Assembly (NCBI GenBank): GCA_020632595.1
Contig: JACKFF010000001.1
Span: 558,001 to 622,000, forward strand
DNA length: 64,000 nt
From: Nitrospiraceae bacterium
GTDB lineage: Bacteria; Nitrospirota; Nitrospiria; Nitrospirales; UBA8639
Direction of reading: 5' to 3'
Position 1 is the stretch's first letter, and the number at the start of each line of letters is the position of its first letter. Shown here piece by piece: positions 23,527 to 32,881 of the stretch. Both the position numbers and the translations under genes were made by a program. The notes below the pieces were generated by a model, which did no database searches, was not told the DNA's origin, and was given only the letters and a program-made list of their open reading frames with translations.

Positions 23527-24617
23527 TATGCGGTGGCGTTCCCGTTGGCCAGGACCGGTGCGATCGCATCGGCACAATCGGCAATACAAACCGGTCGGCG
23601 TGCACTGGCCGACTGAGTCACCGCAAGGGCCACCCGGGTTGCCTCCCGACCATCGACAAAACTCGCACCTGCCGGTTTTCCGCTTTTAATAGCGTTCAGA
23701 AAGCCAATCCACTGATCCCGGTAAGCGTGAGCATAATATCCCCCTAGAGAAATCGCTCGTGCCGCACGGAGCAACCGACCGGGCACCGACTGTGCCTTCG
23801 GCCATATTTTTTTTAACCCCTTATACCCCGCCGGATCAAAGACCAGTCCGTCTAGTGCATAGCCCGAGATCCGCAACCTGCCGGCGGACCCATAGATGTC
23901 AATCTCCAGATTATCAACCGTGCCCTGGCAAAACCCCGCGGTCGCCACAATGCTGTTCCGCAAACGCGCGGTCACAACCGCCGTGACATCATCATGTTCG
24001 GCGGAGCGGCTCATGACCTGTACCTCATCAACCTCACTCCCGGTGAGAAAACGCCAGAGGTCATAGTAGTGAACGCCCGATTCGATGAGCACGCCACCAC
24101 CTGCCTGTCTGCGTGTACGCCAGGCTGGCAGGTTCGCACGCCGTCGAATACCACTGGTAAAGACCGTGCGGATCAATTCGACCGTGCCAAGCCGTCCATT
24201 GGCGATCCACGCATGCGCCTCACGAACCAGTCGATGCCAACGAAGGTGGAACCCGACCGAAGTCATCACAGGCGAGGATTCCGCCGCCTGCACCAAACGG
24301 GCGCATTGCTCCAGCGAGAGGGCCATCGGCTTCTCCATGAACACGTGCTTGTTGGCTGCCATGGCTGCCAACCCGATGACTTCATGCAGTTCCGGTGGAA
24401 CGCAGATGGCAACGGCATCGACCGCTGGATCGTGTAATAGATCCCGGTAGTCGTGGTATCGGGCAGGAATGGCGTAGCGATCGGCGACTACAGTAAGAGC
24501 TTCGCGCGTTGTGCCGGCGATAGCCGTCACCCGGGCACCCGGCAGACGTCTCAGCACAGGAAGGTGAAGCCGTGATGCAACACCAGAGTACCCGATCATA
24601 CCTATCCCGATAGACAT
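23523..24617 (-). CDS. Gfo/Idh/MocA family NAD(P)-dependent sugar oxidoreductase
   Basis: About 364 residues. The N-terminal Rossmann domain starts IGIGMIGYSGVASRLHLPVL, then shows DAVAICVPPELHEV and the family signature KHVFMEKPMALSLEQC, where the lysine of EKP is catalytic. The second half (GVLIESGVHYYDLWRFLTG) gives the conserved HxxD-like substrate loop. Enzymes of this family oxidise or reduce sugars or cyclitols, often nucleotide sugars. Its sugar cannot be told from sequence. It lies tail to tail with the glycosyltransferase. Confidence 0.88.
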   Translation of the reverse strand: MSIGIGMIGYSGVASRLHLPVLRRLPGARVTAIAGTTREALTVVADRYAIPARYHDYRDLLHDPAVDAVAICVPPELHEVIGLAAMAANKHVFMEKPMALSLEQCARLVQAAESSPVMTSVGFHLRWHRLVREAHAWIANGRLGTVELIRTVFTSGIRRRANLPAWRTRRQAGGGVLIESGVHYYDLWRFLTGSEVDEVQVMSRSAEHDDVTAVVTARLRNSIVATAGFCQGTVDNLEIDIYGSAGRLRISGYALDGLVFDPAGYKGLKKIWPKAQSVPGRLLRAARAISLGGYYAHAYRDQWIGFLNAIKSGKPAGASFVDGREATRVALAVTQSASARRPVCIADCADAIAPVLANGNATAY

Positions 24618-24763
24618 ACTGCCTTCCTGTCGAGATCGTCCGTTATTCCCAATCCTTCGGCTGACGACGGTCGCGTTAGTATTTTGGGGATTGCTGCTGT
24701 TACCATGAATGCTTTCTTCAATACGAGTATTCTATCCCTCTTGTGATCTATGGGACGTTACGC

Positions 24764-26290
24764 ATGAACCGGCAACGTGAACACGGACCACTCGTCGTCC
24801 TCGCATTGGACGCCGGCGACGCCGGGTTGATCGAGCAATGGGCTAATGATGGGCACTTGCCAACTATTAAGGGATTGCTTGACGATGGGGTGCAAAGCCG
24901 ACTCACTGGCCCCGAGCTCATCAGCGAAAACGGGATCTGGGTCTCCCTGTTCTCCGGCCTGTCGCGGGCCCAACACGGATATTACTACTGGCGTCCGCTC
25001 AAACCCGGCACCTATGAGCTGGAACTCTCCAACCAGCGGGTCGACAGCGCAGTGCCGTTCTGGGGACACTTGACCCATACAGAAATGCGGATTGCCGTCG
25101 TCGATGTGCCGGAAACGCATTGTACAGCAGGTGTGCCAGGCGTACAGGTAGCCAACTGGGCACCACACAACGCACGCTTCGCCGGGTATTCGGTCCCGGC
25201 GTCGCTGTTCGCTGATCTGAAGACCAGATTCGGATCGCCCCTCGGTGTGGAAGAACAAGTCGGAAGCACGTTCGATGAGGATGTCCAAATCTATAAGGGC
25301 CTGTTGAAGCAGATCGAACAGAAAGCGGCTATCTGTCATCATCTGCTGTCCCGTGATCGATTTGATCTGGTCGTCCTCGGGTTCCACGAATCACACATTG
25401 CCGGTCATCAATTCTGGAAGTATTCCGATCGATCCAGCGTGCCTATGAACAGTGGAGGTCGACTGACGCATGCGACGCGTGATGTCTATCAAGCCATCGA
25501 CAGGGTATTCGGTGACCTGCTTGAACAATTACCCAAGAATAGCACGGTCGTCGTCGTGTCGAACATGGGGTTACAAGAGGACTACCCCAACCTCGAACTG
25601 ACGCAGGCTTTCTGCCGCCAACTCGGCTACCACCGGATGCACCAGCATTCGAACTCATGGCCCGGCATTCCTCGACTAGCCCGGCGCATCATACCGCAAT
25701 CCTGGCAACAAGCCATCAGCTCCATGCTGCCAGACGCCTTTCATGGCCGAATGCTGTCCCGGGAATGGCTCGGGGGGACTGACTGGTCAGCAACGACTGT
25801 GTTCCCGATCCCGGCCTATTTTCTCGGATTCCTGCGCGTCAATCTTCGCGGTCGGGAGCCGCAGGGCATCGTCGAGCCAGGGCAGGAGTATCGACAACTG
25901 TTGGAGCGAATCGAAGCGGACCTGAAGCGTCTGATCGATCCGGAAACCGCCAGGCCTGCAATCGGGTATATTGCCCGCACAGTCGATCACTACAATACCG
26001 GTCCGCATGAATCCCTGCCGGATATTTTCTTCGACTGGGCACCCACACCCTACCCGAAACGGCGCATCGAACACCCACGTACGATCCTCGAACAAAAAGA
26101 CATGTTCTTTAATCGGGATACGCGGCACAACCTCTGTGGATTTTTCGCAGCCGCTGGACCAGGCATTACCCGCCAGGGACGGGTTCTCAAGTTGTCCGTG
26201 CTTGATGTCGCACCGACCTGTCTGCACCTGATGGGCCAGATGGTTCCCGAGTCTATGCAGGGCACCGTTGCTTCGGACATACTCGCCTAA
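24764..26290 (+). CDS. Alkaline-phosphatase-superfamily protein with altered metal site
   Basis: About 508 residues resembling type I phosphodiesterase/nucleotide pyrophosphatase proteins. The first metal aspartate region is LVVLALDAGDAGLIEQWAND; the expected nucleophile region reads GIWVSLFSGLSRAQHG. The usual S-D-H-G metal motif appears as SNMGLQEDY, so two metal ligands are changed. A histidine motif RHNLCGFFAAAGPGI is kept. It may therefore bind metal differently or have lost activity. No signal peptide is seen. ATG at 24764 is chosen; a GTG at 24743 in the same frame is possible. It follows the glycan genes. Confidence 0.8.
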   Translation: MNRQREHGPLVVLALDAGDAGLIEQWANDGHLPTIKGLLDDGVQSRLTGPELISENGIWVSLFSGLSRAQHGYYYWRPLKPGTYELELSNQRVDSAVPFWGHLTHTEMRIAVVDVPETHCTAGVPGVQVANWAPHNARFAGYSVPASLFADLKTRFGSPLGVEEQVGSTFDEDVQIYKGLLKQIEQKAAICHHLLSRDRFDLVVLGFHESHIAGHQFWKYSDRSSVPMNSGGRLTHATRDVYQAIDRVFGDLLEQLPKNSTVVVVSNMGLQEDYPNLELTQAFCRQLGYHRMHQHSNSWPGIPRLARRIIPQSWQQAISSMLPDAFHGRMLSREWLGGTDWSATTVFPIPAYFLGFLRVNLRGREPQGIVEPGQEYRQLLERIEADLKRLIDPETARPAIGYIARTVDHYNTGPHESLPDIFFDWAPTPYPKRRIEHPRTILEQKDMFFNRDTRHNLCGFFAAAGPGITRQGRVLKLSVLDVAPTCLHLMGQMVPESMQGTVASDILA

Positions 26291-26500
26291 ATGCCTGCCG
26301 CCTTCCGGCTTGGAAGAAAAGAGTCAGCACCCTCGCCATACTTCCGATCCTTTCATCAATGGGAGTAGGACCGTTTCCATGATCGGTGGTCGTCAGCATC
26401 GGTACATCAGACGGGCTGCAGGCCATTGGTGACATCAACTTCCATCGGAAAGGGTTTTCCAACCCCACGCATAAATTCTCAGACGGAACAATCCCTTTCG

Positions 26501-28816
26501 CTAAACCAATTCGGTGCCGTGCATGCGCGCGAACAGTTCCCAATCAAAGGGCTTTGGTGCCACGGCATGCAGAGGAATGGGCTGAATATTACCGGGGTCG
26601 CGGTAGGCTAACATGCAGCCGATGACCTGTTCCGGTTGTTCGATCAACCGCCGGATGGCTTCGTAGGCAAAGAGTTGAGCCATGGTTTTGTCGGCGGGAG
26701 TCGGGAAGGCTCCTCGCAAAGTATGGCCAAGAATGGTGGCCTTGGTCGCCACCGAAAGAGGGTAGTGCCCCGATCGGGTTTGCAAATGCGTCCATTGGGA
26801 AATTCTACTCCCGAAATAATCCACCAGGCCATGGACTCCCCCGTCAGGATGGTACTGGTGCGGGGTGCGTTCGGCCACGATAATAATATGGCTTTTGTTC
26901 CGGACGCCCAACGTCTGTTTCAGTGTGCCCAGAACCACTTCCTCGATATAGGCATTCGGATCAGGATGTTCATTGACCAACAGGCCTTCAGCGCGTGCCT
27001 GGTACGCACACATGAGCGCCAGGTGACCGGATCCTGCCCCCATGACCTCCACAAAAAACACACTGCCCATGGCCGCGCTCGTGGCTTTCAGCGACTCGAT
27101 GGATTGGTTGGCCAGGGCAACGGCCGAGTGAACCCCGAGTGAAGTGGTCCCGGCGATATTGTCGTCAATTGAACCGGGAATCCCCACAACCTGGATGCCG
27201 AACCGTTCATAAATGGCGCGAGCCCCACGCATGCTGCCGTCGCCTCCCATCACGATGAGCGCCCCATCCTTCATGAATGGCTTGAGATGATGAATGGCGG
27301 CCAGTTGGACCTCCTCATCTTTAAAATCTTCAAACCGGCTGCTGCCGATCGGGCTGCTGGCATGATTGCTCATGCCTCGTGTGTCCTGTTCGGTCACCAA
27401 CTCAATCCAATTATTTGCCAACCCCAGAAATCCGTGTTGTACGAAATAGACTTCCAGGCCTAATCGATTCCCGGTCACCCGGAGTTCCTTCAATGCCGCA
27501 CCCGCTCCGGCAAAATCCCCACCGGAGACCAGGGCGACAATTCGCCGAATTTGACGTGGCTTCAGCGTCACCTTCTCCCGGCGGCTCTGTTCCACGGTCA
27601 TCCAGGCCTCGCGGACGGCCCGTTCCCGCTCTGAAAGACCGACGGCCGTGGAGTAGCCCGATAATTGCCCATGCTCATAGGTAAGGAGGACGACGTTGTC
27701 CTGTCCTTCCTTATAGGCTCCAAATTCGGAAAAGGCTTCACTGAACGGCCGCGGGTCGAGAAAAATCAAGAGTGCTCGCAGCGTTGAACTGTGCGTATAG
27801 AGACACAACACTTTTCCCTGGTGACTCTGGCCTAATTGATGAAACCCATCGACCAACTCCACATACAGTTCAAAGAAGGAGTGGCCTCCCGGATAACTGT
27901 ACAGCGGATGCTTAATCAGACGCTGGGCCGTCTTCGTGTCGACCCCAAAGGCTTTGGCGGCTTCTTCAATTTCAATCGTTTTCTCAATACCGGTGGCCCA
28001 TCCAAAGTCTTGTGATTCCAACGCCCATTCCGTGACGGGCTCGGTGGACCCGGCTGTCTCGGGAGACAGAATGGAGACGACCCGTTCAAATAGCTGTCGG
28101 GTATTGGGGCTCTGACTCACCATGTGGACAAACGATTTCGCATCCAGGTAATTATCGAGCTGAAGGAAATCCAGTTGTTTTCCGACCAGGCCTAAGGTGC
28201 GGACCAGGGCGGTTCCGATGGCGTCAGCCTTGGGAATGCCCCGCTCGGCGTCAAGGACATTCTTCAACCGTCGCCCCACCCGGAACTTCTTACTATCCAT
28301 CTGAGAGACGCCGTGCCGCATCGTGAAAAACAGTGTGCGGGCACTTAAATCCCTCGGCATCAACCAATAGCGGTCATCGCCGATATCAAGGACAATCCGA
28401 CCCTCAGCCAGATTGGGCGTCATATGCTCGCGCGGAACGATTGCCACGGGTCGACGGCGAATGGGTTTATTTGTGGCCCCGATTGGGGACCGGAATAACG
28501 GAGAAAGCTCGCCCTGAGCAAGCAGTTGATTCCATGCAGCGAAAAACACCAACTCATCTCCACCGCAGGCCTGCTGAATCAGCGCCTGCCTCGCCTCTCT
28601 ATAAGCCGCAGCATTGGCAAACCCTTTTTGGGCATCCCGGACAAACAGTCGTAGGGCGGCCATGGCCTCCAACACCCGTTGCGGACGATCTTCCAAGGAA
28701 GCTAACGGGGGATGAGGCTCTGCTCCCTCCACCGGCGGTCGGCTCGCAATGGCCTCGCCATAGGTTAGCAGACCATTAATTGTGACAAATTCCAAAGTCT
28801 CGGCGTCCGCTTTCAT
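26501..28816 (-). CDS. Histidine phosphatase - phosphofructokinase fusion
   Basis: A 771-residue fusion. Residues about 160-360 look like a histidine phosphatase: MRHG (166-169) with the phospho-accepting His168, RRL (182-184), YPGGHSFFELYVELV and YTHSSTLRALLIFLD with the second catalytic His342. From about 424 a PfkA-fold phosphofructokinase follows: LVSGGDFAG, MGGDGS (523-528; the G after GGD suggests ATP as donor), GIPGSIDDN (545-553; normally GTIDND, with the catalytic Asp kept) and VEVMGAGSGH, where the usual MGR arginine is Ala. Normal PfkA is about 320 residues. The first about 150 residues are unrecognised. It is divergent from pyruvate kinase, so it probably works in glycolysis or its control. 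Confidence 0.85.
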   Translation of the reverse strand: MKADAETLEFVTINGLLTYGEAIASRPPVEGAEPHPPLASLEDRPQRVLEAMAALRLFVRDAQKGFANAAAYREARQALIQQACGGDELVFFAAWNQLLAQGELSPLFRSPIGATNKPIRRRPVAIVPREHMTPNLAEGRIVLDIGDDRYWLMPRDLSARTLFFTMRHGVSQMDSKKFRVGRRLKNVLDAERGIPKADAIGTALVRTLGLVGKQLDFLQLDNYLDAKSFVHMVSQSPNTRQLFERVVSILSPETAGSTEPVTEWALESQDFGWATGIEKTIEIEEAAKAFGVDTKTAQRLIKHPLYSYPGGHSFFELYVELVDGFHQLGQSHQGKVLCLYTHSSTLRALLIFLDPRPFSEAFSEFGAYKEGQDNVVLLTYEHGQLSGYSTAVGLSERERAVREAWMTVEQSRREKVTLKPRQIRRIVALVSGGDFAGAGAALKELRVTGNRLGLEVYFVQHGFLGLANNWIELVTEQDTRGMSNHASSPIGSSRFEDFKDEEVQLAAIHHLKPFMKDGALIVMGGDGSMRGARAIYERFGIQVVGIPGSIDDNIAGTTSLGVHSAVALANQSIESLKATSAAMGSVFFVEVMGAGSGHLALMCAYQARAEGLLVNEHPDPNAYIEEVVLGTLKQTLGVRNKSHIIIVAERTPHQYHPDGGVHGLVDYFGSRISQWTHLQTRSGHYPLSVATKATILGHTLRGAFPTPADKTMAQLFAYEAIRRLIEQPEQVIGCMLAYRDPGNIQPIPLHAVAPKPFDWELFARMHGTELV

Positions 28817-29321
28817 CTATTCACCTCTTCCAATCCTTCAGCGATTCTTGATCTGCTATGAATCCACCTAACCCTAATTTTATCCCACCTGATCGACAAC
28901 ACAAGTCCTGGCCATGAACCTCTAATCGGTCTCCTCCCGACGCGAGCATTCTCTGCATAAGGGTCTCACGATTCGTGGGAAAGGGCCACTTGGTTCACGC
29001 ACCAGGTGTAGAGGACCCACACCGATCGCCCCTGATCGGGGAACGACCCTGCTAGAGTTTAATACAAAAGTGGGCTACACTTCATGAGAACCCACAGGGA
29101 GGTGGGATATCGTCCGCACCAAACAGCACTCCAGCAACACGGGTACCTCTAATTCTATCAATTTCAAACAGGAGTTGAGCGCCTCCGCATCTCCTTGGAC
29201 GCCTGCGTCTGATGCCGCTCCCACAGGAAGCACCCCTGCCATGGGGTCCAACTGACGAATTGGAAGATGATGGGATTGTTTTCACAATTGACGTTTATTG
29301 ACAACTGATAGGGACACCTTC
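28817..29321. other. Divergent intergenic stretch between PFK fusion and pyk
   Basis: About 500 bases without a convincing gene. It should hold promoters for both glycolytic genes. A short stem CCGATC...GATCGG near 29,020-29,040 is visible. A 67-codon minus frame at 29,082-29,285 has no support. Confidence 0.4.
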
Positions 29322-30722
29322 ATGCAAAAGACCAAAATCATCTGCACGATCGGACCGGTGACCGAATCGTATGAGATGCTGCGCAAAATGTATGACGCCG
29401 GCATGAACATCGTGCGGTTGAATATGTCCCATGGCACCCACGAATCCCATGCCAAAGTGATCAAACACATTAAGACGCTCAATACCAAAGTCCCCTTTCC
29501 TATTCCGATTCTTTTAGATACCCAAGGCCCGGAAATCCGGACAGGAGATTTATCGATTGATCTCAATCTCAAGGAAGGCACGATCGTTTCGATTTCTGCG
29601 CGTGGGCCGATGGATGTGGAGGAAAGCTCTATTCACATCAACTATGCCGACTTAATGGAATCCGTGAATGTCGGCGATAAGATTACCGTGGACAATGGGT
29701 TGATCAATTTTGAGGTCCTTGAAAAACAGGATCGCCTCATGCAGTGCCGGGTTCTTGATGGGGGGGTCTTAAAAAGCAAACGCCATGTCAATTTACCGGG
29801 GATCCGCGTCAACCTCCCTGCGATTACGCAAAAGGACGAAAAGGATATTGCCTTCGGTTTAGCCGCCGATGTGGATTTCATTGCTCTGTCCTTTGTTCGG
29901 GAAGCGAAGGATATCCAACAATTGAAACAGTTGATGGGACATAAAGTAGGGAGGGTGAAAATTATTGCCAAGATTGAAGATCAGGAAGGGGTTCGCAATC
30001 TGGAGGATATCATCCGGGAATCGGATGGCATTATGGTGGCTCGCGGAGATTTAGGGGCAGAAATCAACCTGGAGGATCTGCCGAATGTGCAGCGCAGAAT
30101 TGTGCGACTCTGCGCGGAATCCGGCAAACGCGTGATTGTGGCAACCCATCTCCTGGAATCGATGATCCATAATCCCATCCCCACGCGAGCCGAGGTCACT
30201 GATGTGGCCAATGCCATCTATGAGGAGGTGGACGGGGTAATGCTATCCGGAGAAACCACGGTCGGAAAATATCCGCTGAAATGCATCGAGTATTTGCGAA
30301 AAATCTCCATCAAAACCGAAGCCATTCCAGGTTTGCAGTTTGCGAAACAGTTAAGGCTGACAACCGACAAACAACAATTAGCCACCGCTGCCGTCCAGCT
30401 CGCGGAAGGATTACGCGCCAAAGGGATTGTCGTGATCACCCGACGTGGGATCATGGCGGATTTGGTCTCGAATTGTCGTCCATTTTCCACGAACATTTAT
30501 GCGTTCACGAACGGGAGTCAATCCCGTCGAACGATGACGCTCAACCGAGGCGTTTATCCCTTTCGGATTGACTTCAGTTCAGACCCCGAGAAGACGTTAC
30601 AAACCGCCTTTCGGATTTTGAAAACCCGTGAACATTTCCAGATAGGAGACAAGGTCGTGATTATCTCGGACGTGTTGGCTCAAGAGCGGGTCGATGGGAT
30701 TCAAATCCGGACCATTCCCTAA
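29322..30722 (+). CDS. pyk: Pyruvate kinase
   Basis: About 466 residues. It makes pyruvate and ATP from phosphoenolpyruvate and ADP, the last step of glycolysis. Motifs: KTKIICTIGPVTESYEMLRK, NIVRLNMSHGTHESH, LLDTQGPEIRTG, the active-site IIAKIEDQEGVRNLEDII (catalytic Lys) and VARGDLGAEINLEDLP, then the metal/K+ region and VMLSGETTVGKYP. The ATG at 29322 matches the family N-terminus; a TTG eight codons earlier is the outermost start. A 20-base tandem duplication begins at its stop codon. It is divergent from the PFK fusion gene. Confidence 0.95.
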   Translation: MQKTKIICTIGPVTESYEMLRKMYDAGMNIVRLNMSHGTHESHAKVIKHIKTLNTKVPFPIPILLDTQGPEIRTGDLSIDLNLKEGTIVSISARGPMDVEESSIHINYADLMESVNVGDKITVDNGLINFEVLEKQDRLMQCRVLDGGVLKSKRHVNLPGIRVNLPAITQKDEKDIAFGLAADVDFIALSFVREAKDIQQLKQLMGHKVGRVKIIAKIEDQEGVRNLEDIIRESDGIMVARGDLGAEINLEDLPNVQRRIVRLCAESGKRVIVATHLLESMIHNPIPTRAEVTDVANAIYEEVDGVMLSGETTVGKYPLKCIEYLRKISIKTEAIPGLQFAKQLRLTTDKQQLATAAVQLAEGLRAKGIVVITRRGIMADLVSNCRPFSTNIYAFTNGSQSRRTMTLNRGVYPFRIDFSSDPEKTLQTAFRILKTREHFQIGDKVVIISDVLAQERVDGIQIRTIP

Positions 30723-31163
30723 AGCAGGCCATCTGCGCCTAAAGCAGGCCATCTGCGCAGCCCAGGCAACCCTCAGGAATATCGATTCAGGCGGTGCCCT
30801 TTCCCGACATGTTCCTGGTGGGAAGGCTTCAAAGAAAAGCCGATATTTTTTCTGAACCGGGCCGGGGAGAGAAGCTAGATTCTTCTGATAGCCAGCAGAA
30901 TCATGGAGATAAGCCAGGCGAAAAAGACGATATTGATGAAAAATCCTTCCATGGTATTCTTATCGGCCTATCAGCTCCTAAAGTTAAGTTTTTTCTTGTT
31001 CTCTGAGATTCTTGCTTCATTTTGCACTCATTTTCGCCACCTTACCCCAAAAATTCATGAGGGCCCTGACCGATCACCACACAAGAGATGTCCTGTGGTT
31101 TTGGAGAAATTGTTCCATCTCAATGGAAAAGGGTGTGGAAGCACCCCATCAGGCTGGCACAAA
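30723..31163. other. Intergenic stretch between pyk and coaBC
   Basis: Two convergent genes meet here. It holds the 20-base tandem duplication at 30,720-30,759 and the possible 25-codon frame at 30,875-30,952. No clear terminator is visible for either gene. Confidence 0.4.
30875..30952 (-). CDS. Possible tiny membrane peptide (25 aa)
   Basis: A 25-codon frame, MEGFFINIVFFAWLISMILL followed by AIRRI, is one hydrophobic helix with a basic end. This is typical of tiny membrane peptides, but the ribosome site is weak, so it could be chance. It lies downstream of coaBC on the same strand. Confidence 0.25.
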   Translation of the reverse strand: MEGFFINIVFFAWLISMILLAIRRI

Positions 31164-32411
31164 CTAGGGGGTCGGTGAAGACAGGGTCTTTTTCCTGAAA
31201 GGCTGAACCGGAAGGGACACGATACGATCTAGAAGCATATCCGCAAGCTGCCGTTTCGGCATTCGCGGGATGTGATGGGGGGCAGCACCCGGCGTGAGCA
31301 CATACACCTCATTGGTATCATTTCCAAAAGCAGACTGCTCGCCGCCAACGTGATTCACAATCAGCATATCCAGATGCTTGCCGGCAAGCTTGGCCTGTCC
31401 ATGCTCAATAAGATGATCTGTTTCAGCCGCAAAGCCGATCAGGCGCTGATGTGTACGCTGGGCAGAGAGTGCCATTAAAATATCCGGCGTTCGTTCCAAA
31501 TCCAATCCTTCGCCCTGCCAGTGGTCTTTTTTTACTTTCTGTGCATGCGCCTGTTTGGGGCGGAAATCTCCTACCGCCGCCGTCATCAAGAGCGTGGTCG
31601 CCCATTCAAATCGTGCCGTGAGCGCCTGTAACATGTCTTCGGCGGTGACCACCGGAATCACGGTCACGTTCTTCGGAGCCATTAATTGGACGGGCCCCGT
31701 TACTAAGACAACCTCCGCCCCACGTGCGGCGGCTGCCTCGGCCAAGGCAAATCCCATTTTTCCTGATGACCCGTTACTGATAAATCGCACAGGATCAATG
31801 GGTTCCCGGGTCGGTCCTGCCGATATCAAGACACGCTCCGCCTGCCAATCTGTTCGGCGATGCAACAGGTCAACGGCGGTCGCCATAATGGTTTCCTCCG
31901 CAGCTAAACGCCCCTGTCCCCATTCTCCGGAGGCCAGGGCCCCGACTTCCGGCTCGACCAGGACAATCCCTCGATGACGGAGGGTCTGCGCATGGGCTTG
32001 AACCGCAGGATGTGCCCACATTTCGCCATCCATCGCCGGACAAATCATGACAGGACATTGAACAGTAAGCGAAAGGGTGCCGAGCAAATTGTCGGCTAAC
32101 CCCAGAGCCATTTTGGCTAACGTATTGGCCGTACAGGGAGCCACGACCAACAAATCGGCTTGTTCCGTTAAGGACAAGTGCTTCATGTCCTGATGGCCGG
32201 CAAAGACATCACTCGCCACCGGATTCTGCGACAGCACTTCAAATGTCAGAGGGGCGATAAACCGGGTGGCTGAATCCGTCATGACCACATGCACGCTGGC
32301 ACCGGCTTGCGTCAACAGACGCAAGAGCCCGACCGCCTTATAGGCCGCAATACTTCCCGTCACCCCCAGGATAATCCGCTTGCCTGCTAACCCGGTGCTC
32401 ATCTTCTGCAT
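31164..32411 (-). CDS. coaBC: Bifunctional phosphopantothenoylcysteine decarboxylase/phosphopantothenate-cysteine ligase
   Basis: A 415-residue enzyme for two consecutive steps of coenzyme A synthesis. The N-terminal CoaC flavoprotein half shows ILGVTGSIAAYKAVGLLRLL, TFEVLSQNPV, CTANTLAKMALGLADNLL and CPAMDGEMW (the catalytic Cys region, usually PAMN; here PAMD). The CoaB half has VLISAGPTREPIDPVRFISN, SGKMGFALAEAA and the CTP-binding FAAETD. It is the last gene of the tsaD-to-coaBC run, 21 bases after rpoZ. A start three codons in (MSTG) is equally likely. Confidence 0.95.
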   Translation of the reverse strand: MQKMSTGLAGKRIILGVTGSIAAYKAVGLLRLLTQAGASVHVVMTDSATRFIAPLTFEVLSQNPVASDVFAGHQDMKHLSLTEQADLLVVAPCTANTLAKMALGLADNLLGTLSLTVQCPVMICPAMDGEMWAHPAVQAHAQTLRHRGIVLVEPEVGALASGEWGQGRLAAEETIMATAVDLLHRRTDWQAERVLISAGPTREPIDPVRFISNGSSGKMGFALAEAAAARGAEVVLVTGPVQLMAPKNVTVIPVVTAEDMLQALTARFEWATTLLMTAAVGDFRPKQAHAQKVKKDHWQGEGLDLERTPDILMALSAQRTHQRLIGFAAETDHLIEHGQAKLAGKHLDMLIVNHVGGEQSAFGNDTNEVYVLTPGAAPHHIPRMPKRQLADMLLDRIVSLPVQPFRKKTLSSPTP

Positions 32412-32432
32412 TTTTTCACGAAACGATTTCAG

Positions 32433-32801
32433 CTATGCTTCTTCAGGTTCGACCACCGTGCCAAGATGTTGAGCCGTGTCATCAATATATACACTCAATT
32501 CTTTTTTGATCTCTTGGGCGTTTTCATCCGGCTGTGCGTAAAGAGCCGGATCAATGGGACGTTCATTAGCCCGTTTGGCAATTTTAATGGCCTCTTTGGC
32601 TTCCTGGCCGATTAAATATGGAACCTGTCCGTTGAGCACTTCTTCCAAGGCTCGTGAGGTGTCTTTCGAAAACTTACTGGCTAGATACGGCTCTCCACCC
32701 CGAACCAATTGTTTGGCCCGTTGGGCGGCAATCAGCACAATCCGATACCGCGAATCAAATTCTTTTTGGTGATGTTGGGGTAATAACGATAATGCATCCA
32801 T
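32433..32801 (-). CDS. rpoZ: RNA polymerase omega subunit
   Basis: A 122-residue protein. The omega core is clear: FDSRYRIVLIAAQRAKQLVR followed by GGEPYL, and then ALEEVLNG. Omega helps assemble the beta-prime subunit and binds ppGpp in some bacteria. Its C-terminal extension (IDPALYAQPDENAQEI...) is longer than in E. coli. Placement between gmk and coaBC is the standard order in many bacteria, which supports the call. Confidence 0.9.
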   Translation of the reverse strand: MDALSLLPQHHQKEFDSRYRIVLIAAQRAKQLVRGGEPYLASKFSKDTSRALEEVLNGQVPYLIGQEAKEAIKIAKRANERPIDPALYAQPDENAQEIKKELSVYIDDTAQHLGTVVEPEEA

Positions 32802-32881
32802 TGACTATCCTCTTTCCTTTCTGTGAAAAACACACGTTCAGGGTCATTAGTCTACACAAAACAATCCCATCAATGCAGCAA

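Noticed and set aside
24758..25387. Long minus-strand frame opposite the AlkP-like gene
   Set aside because: Antisense shadow of a gene with a clear family match.
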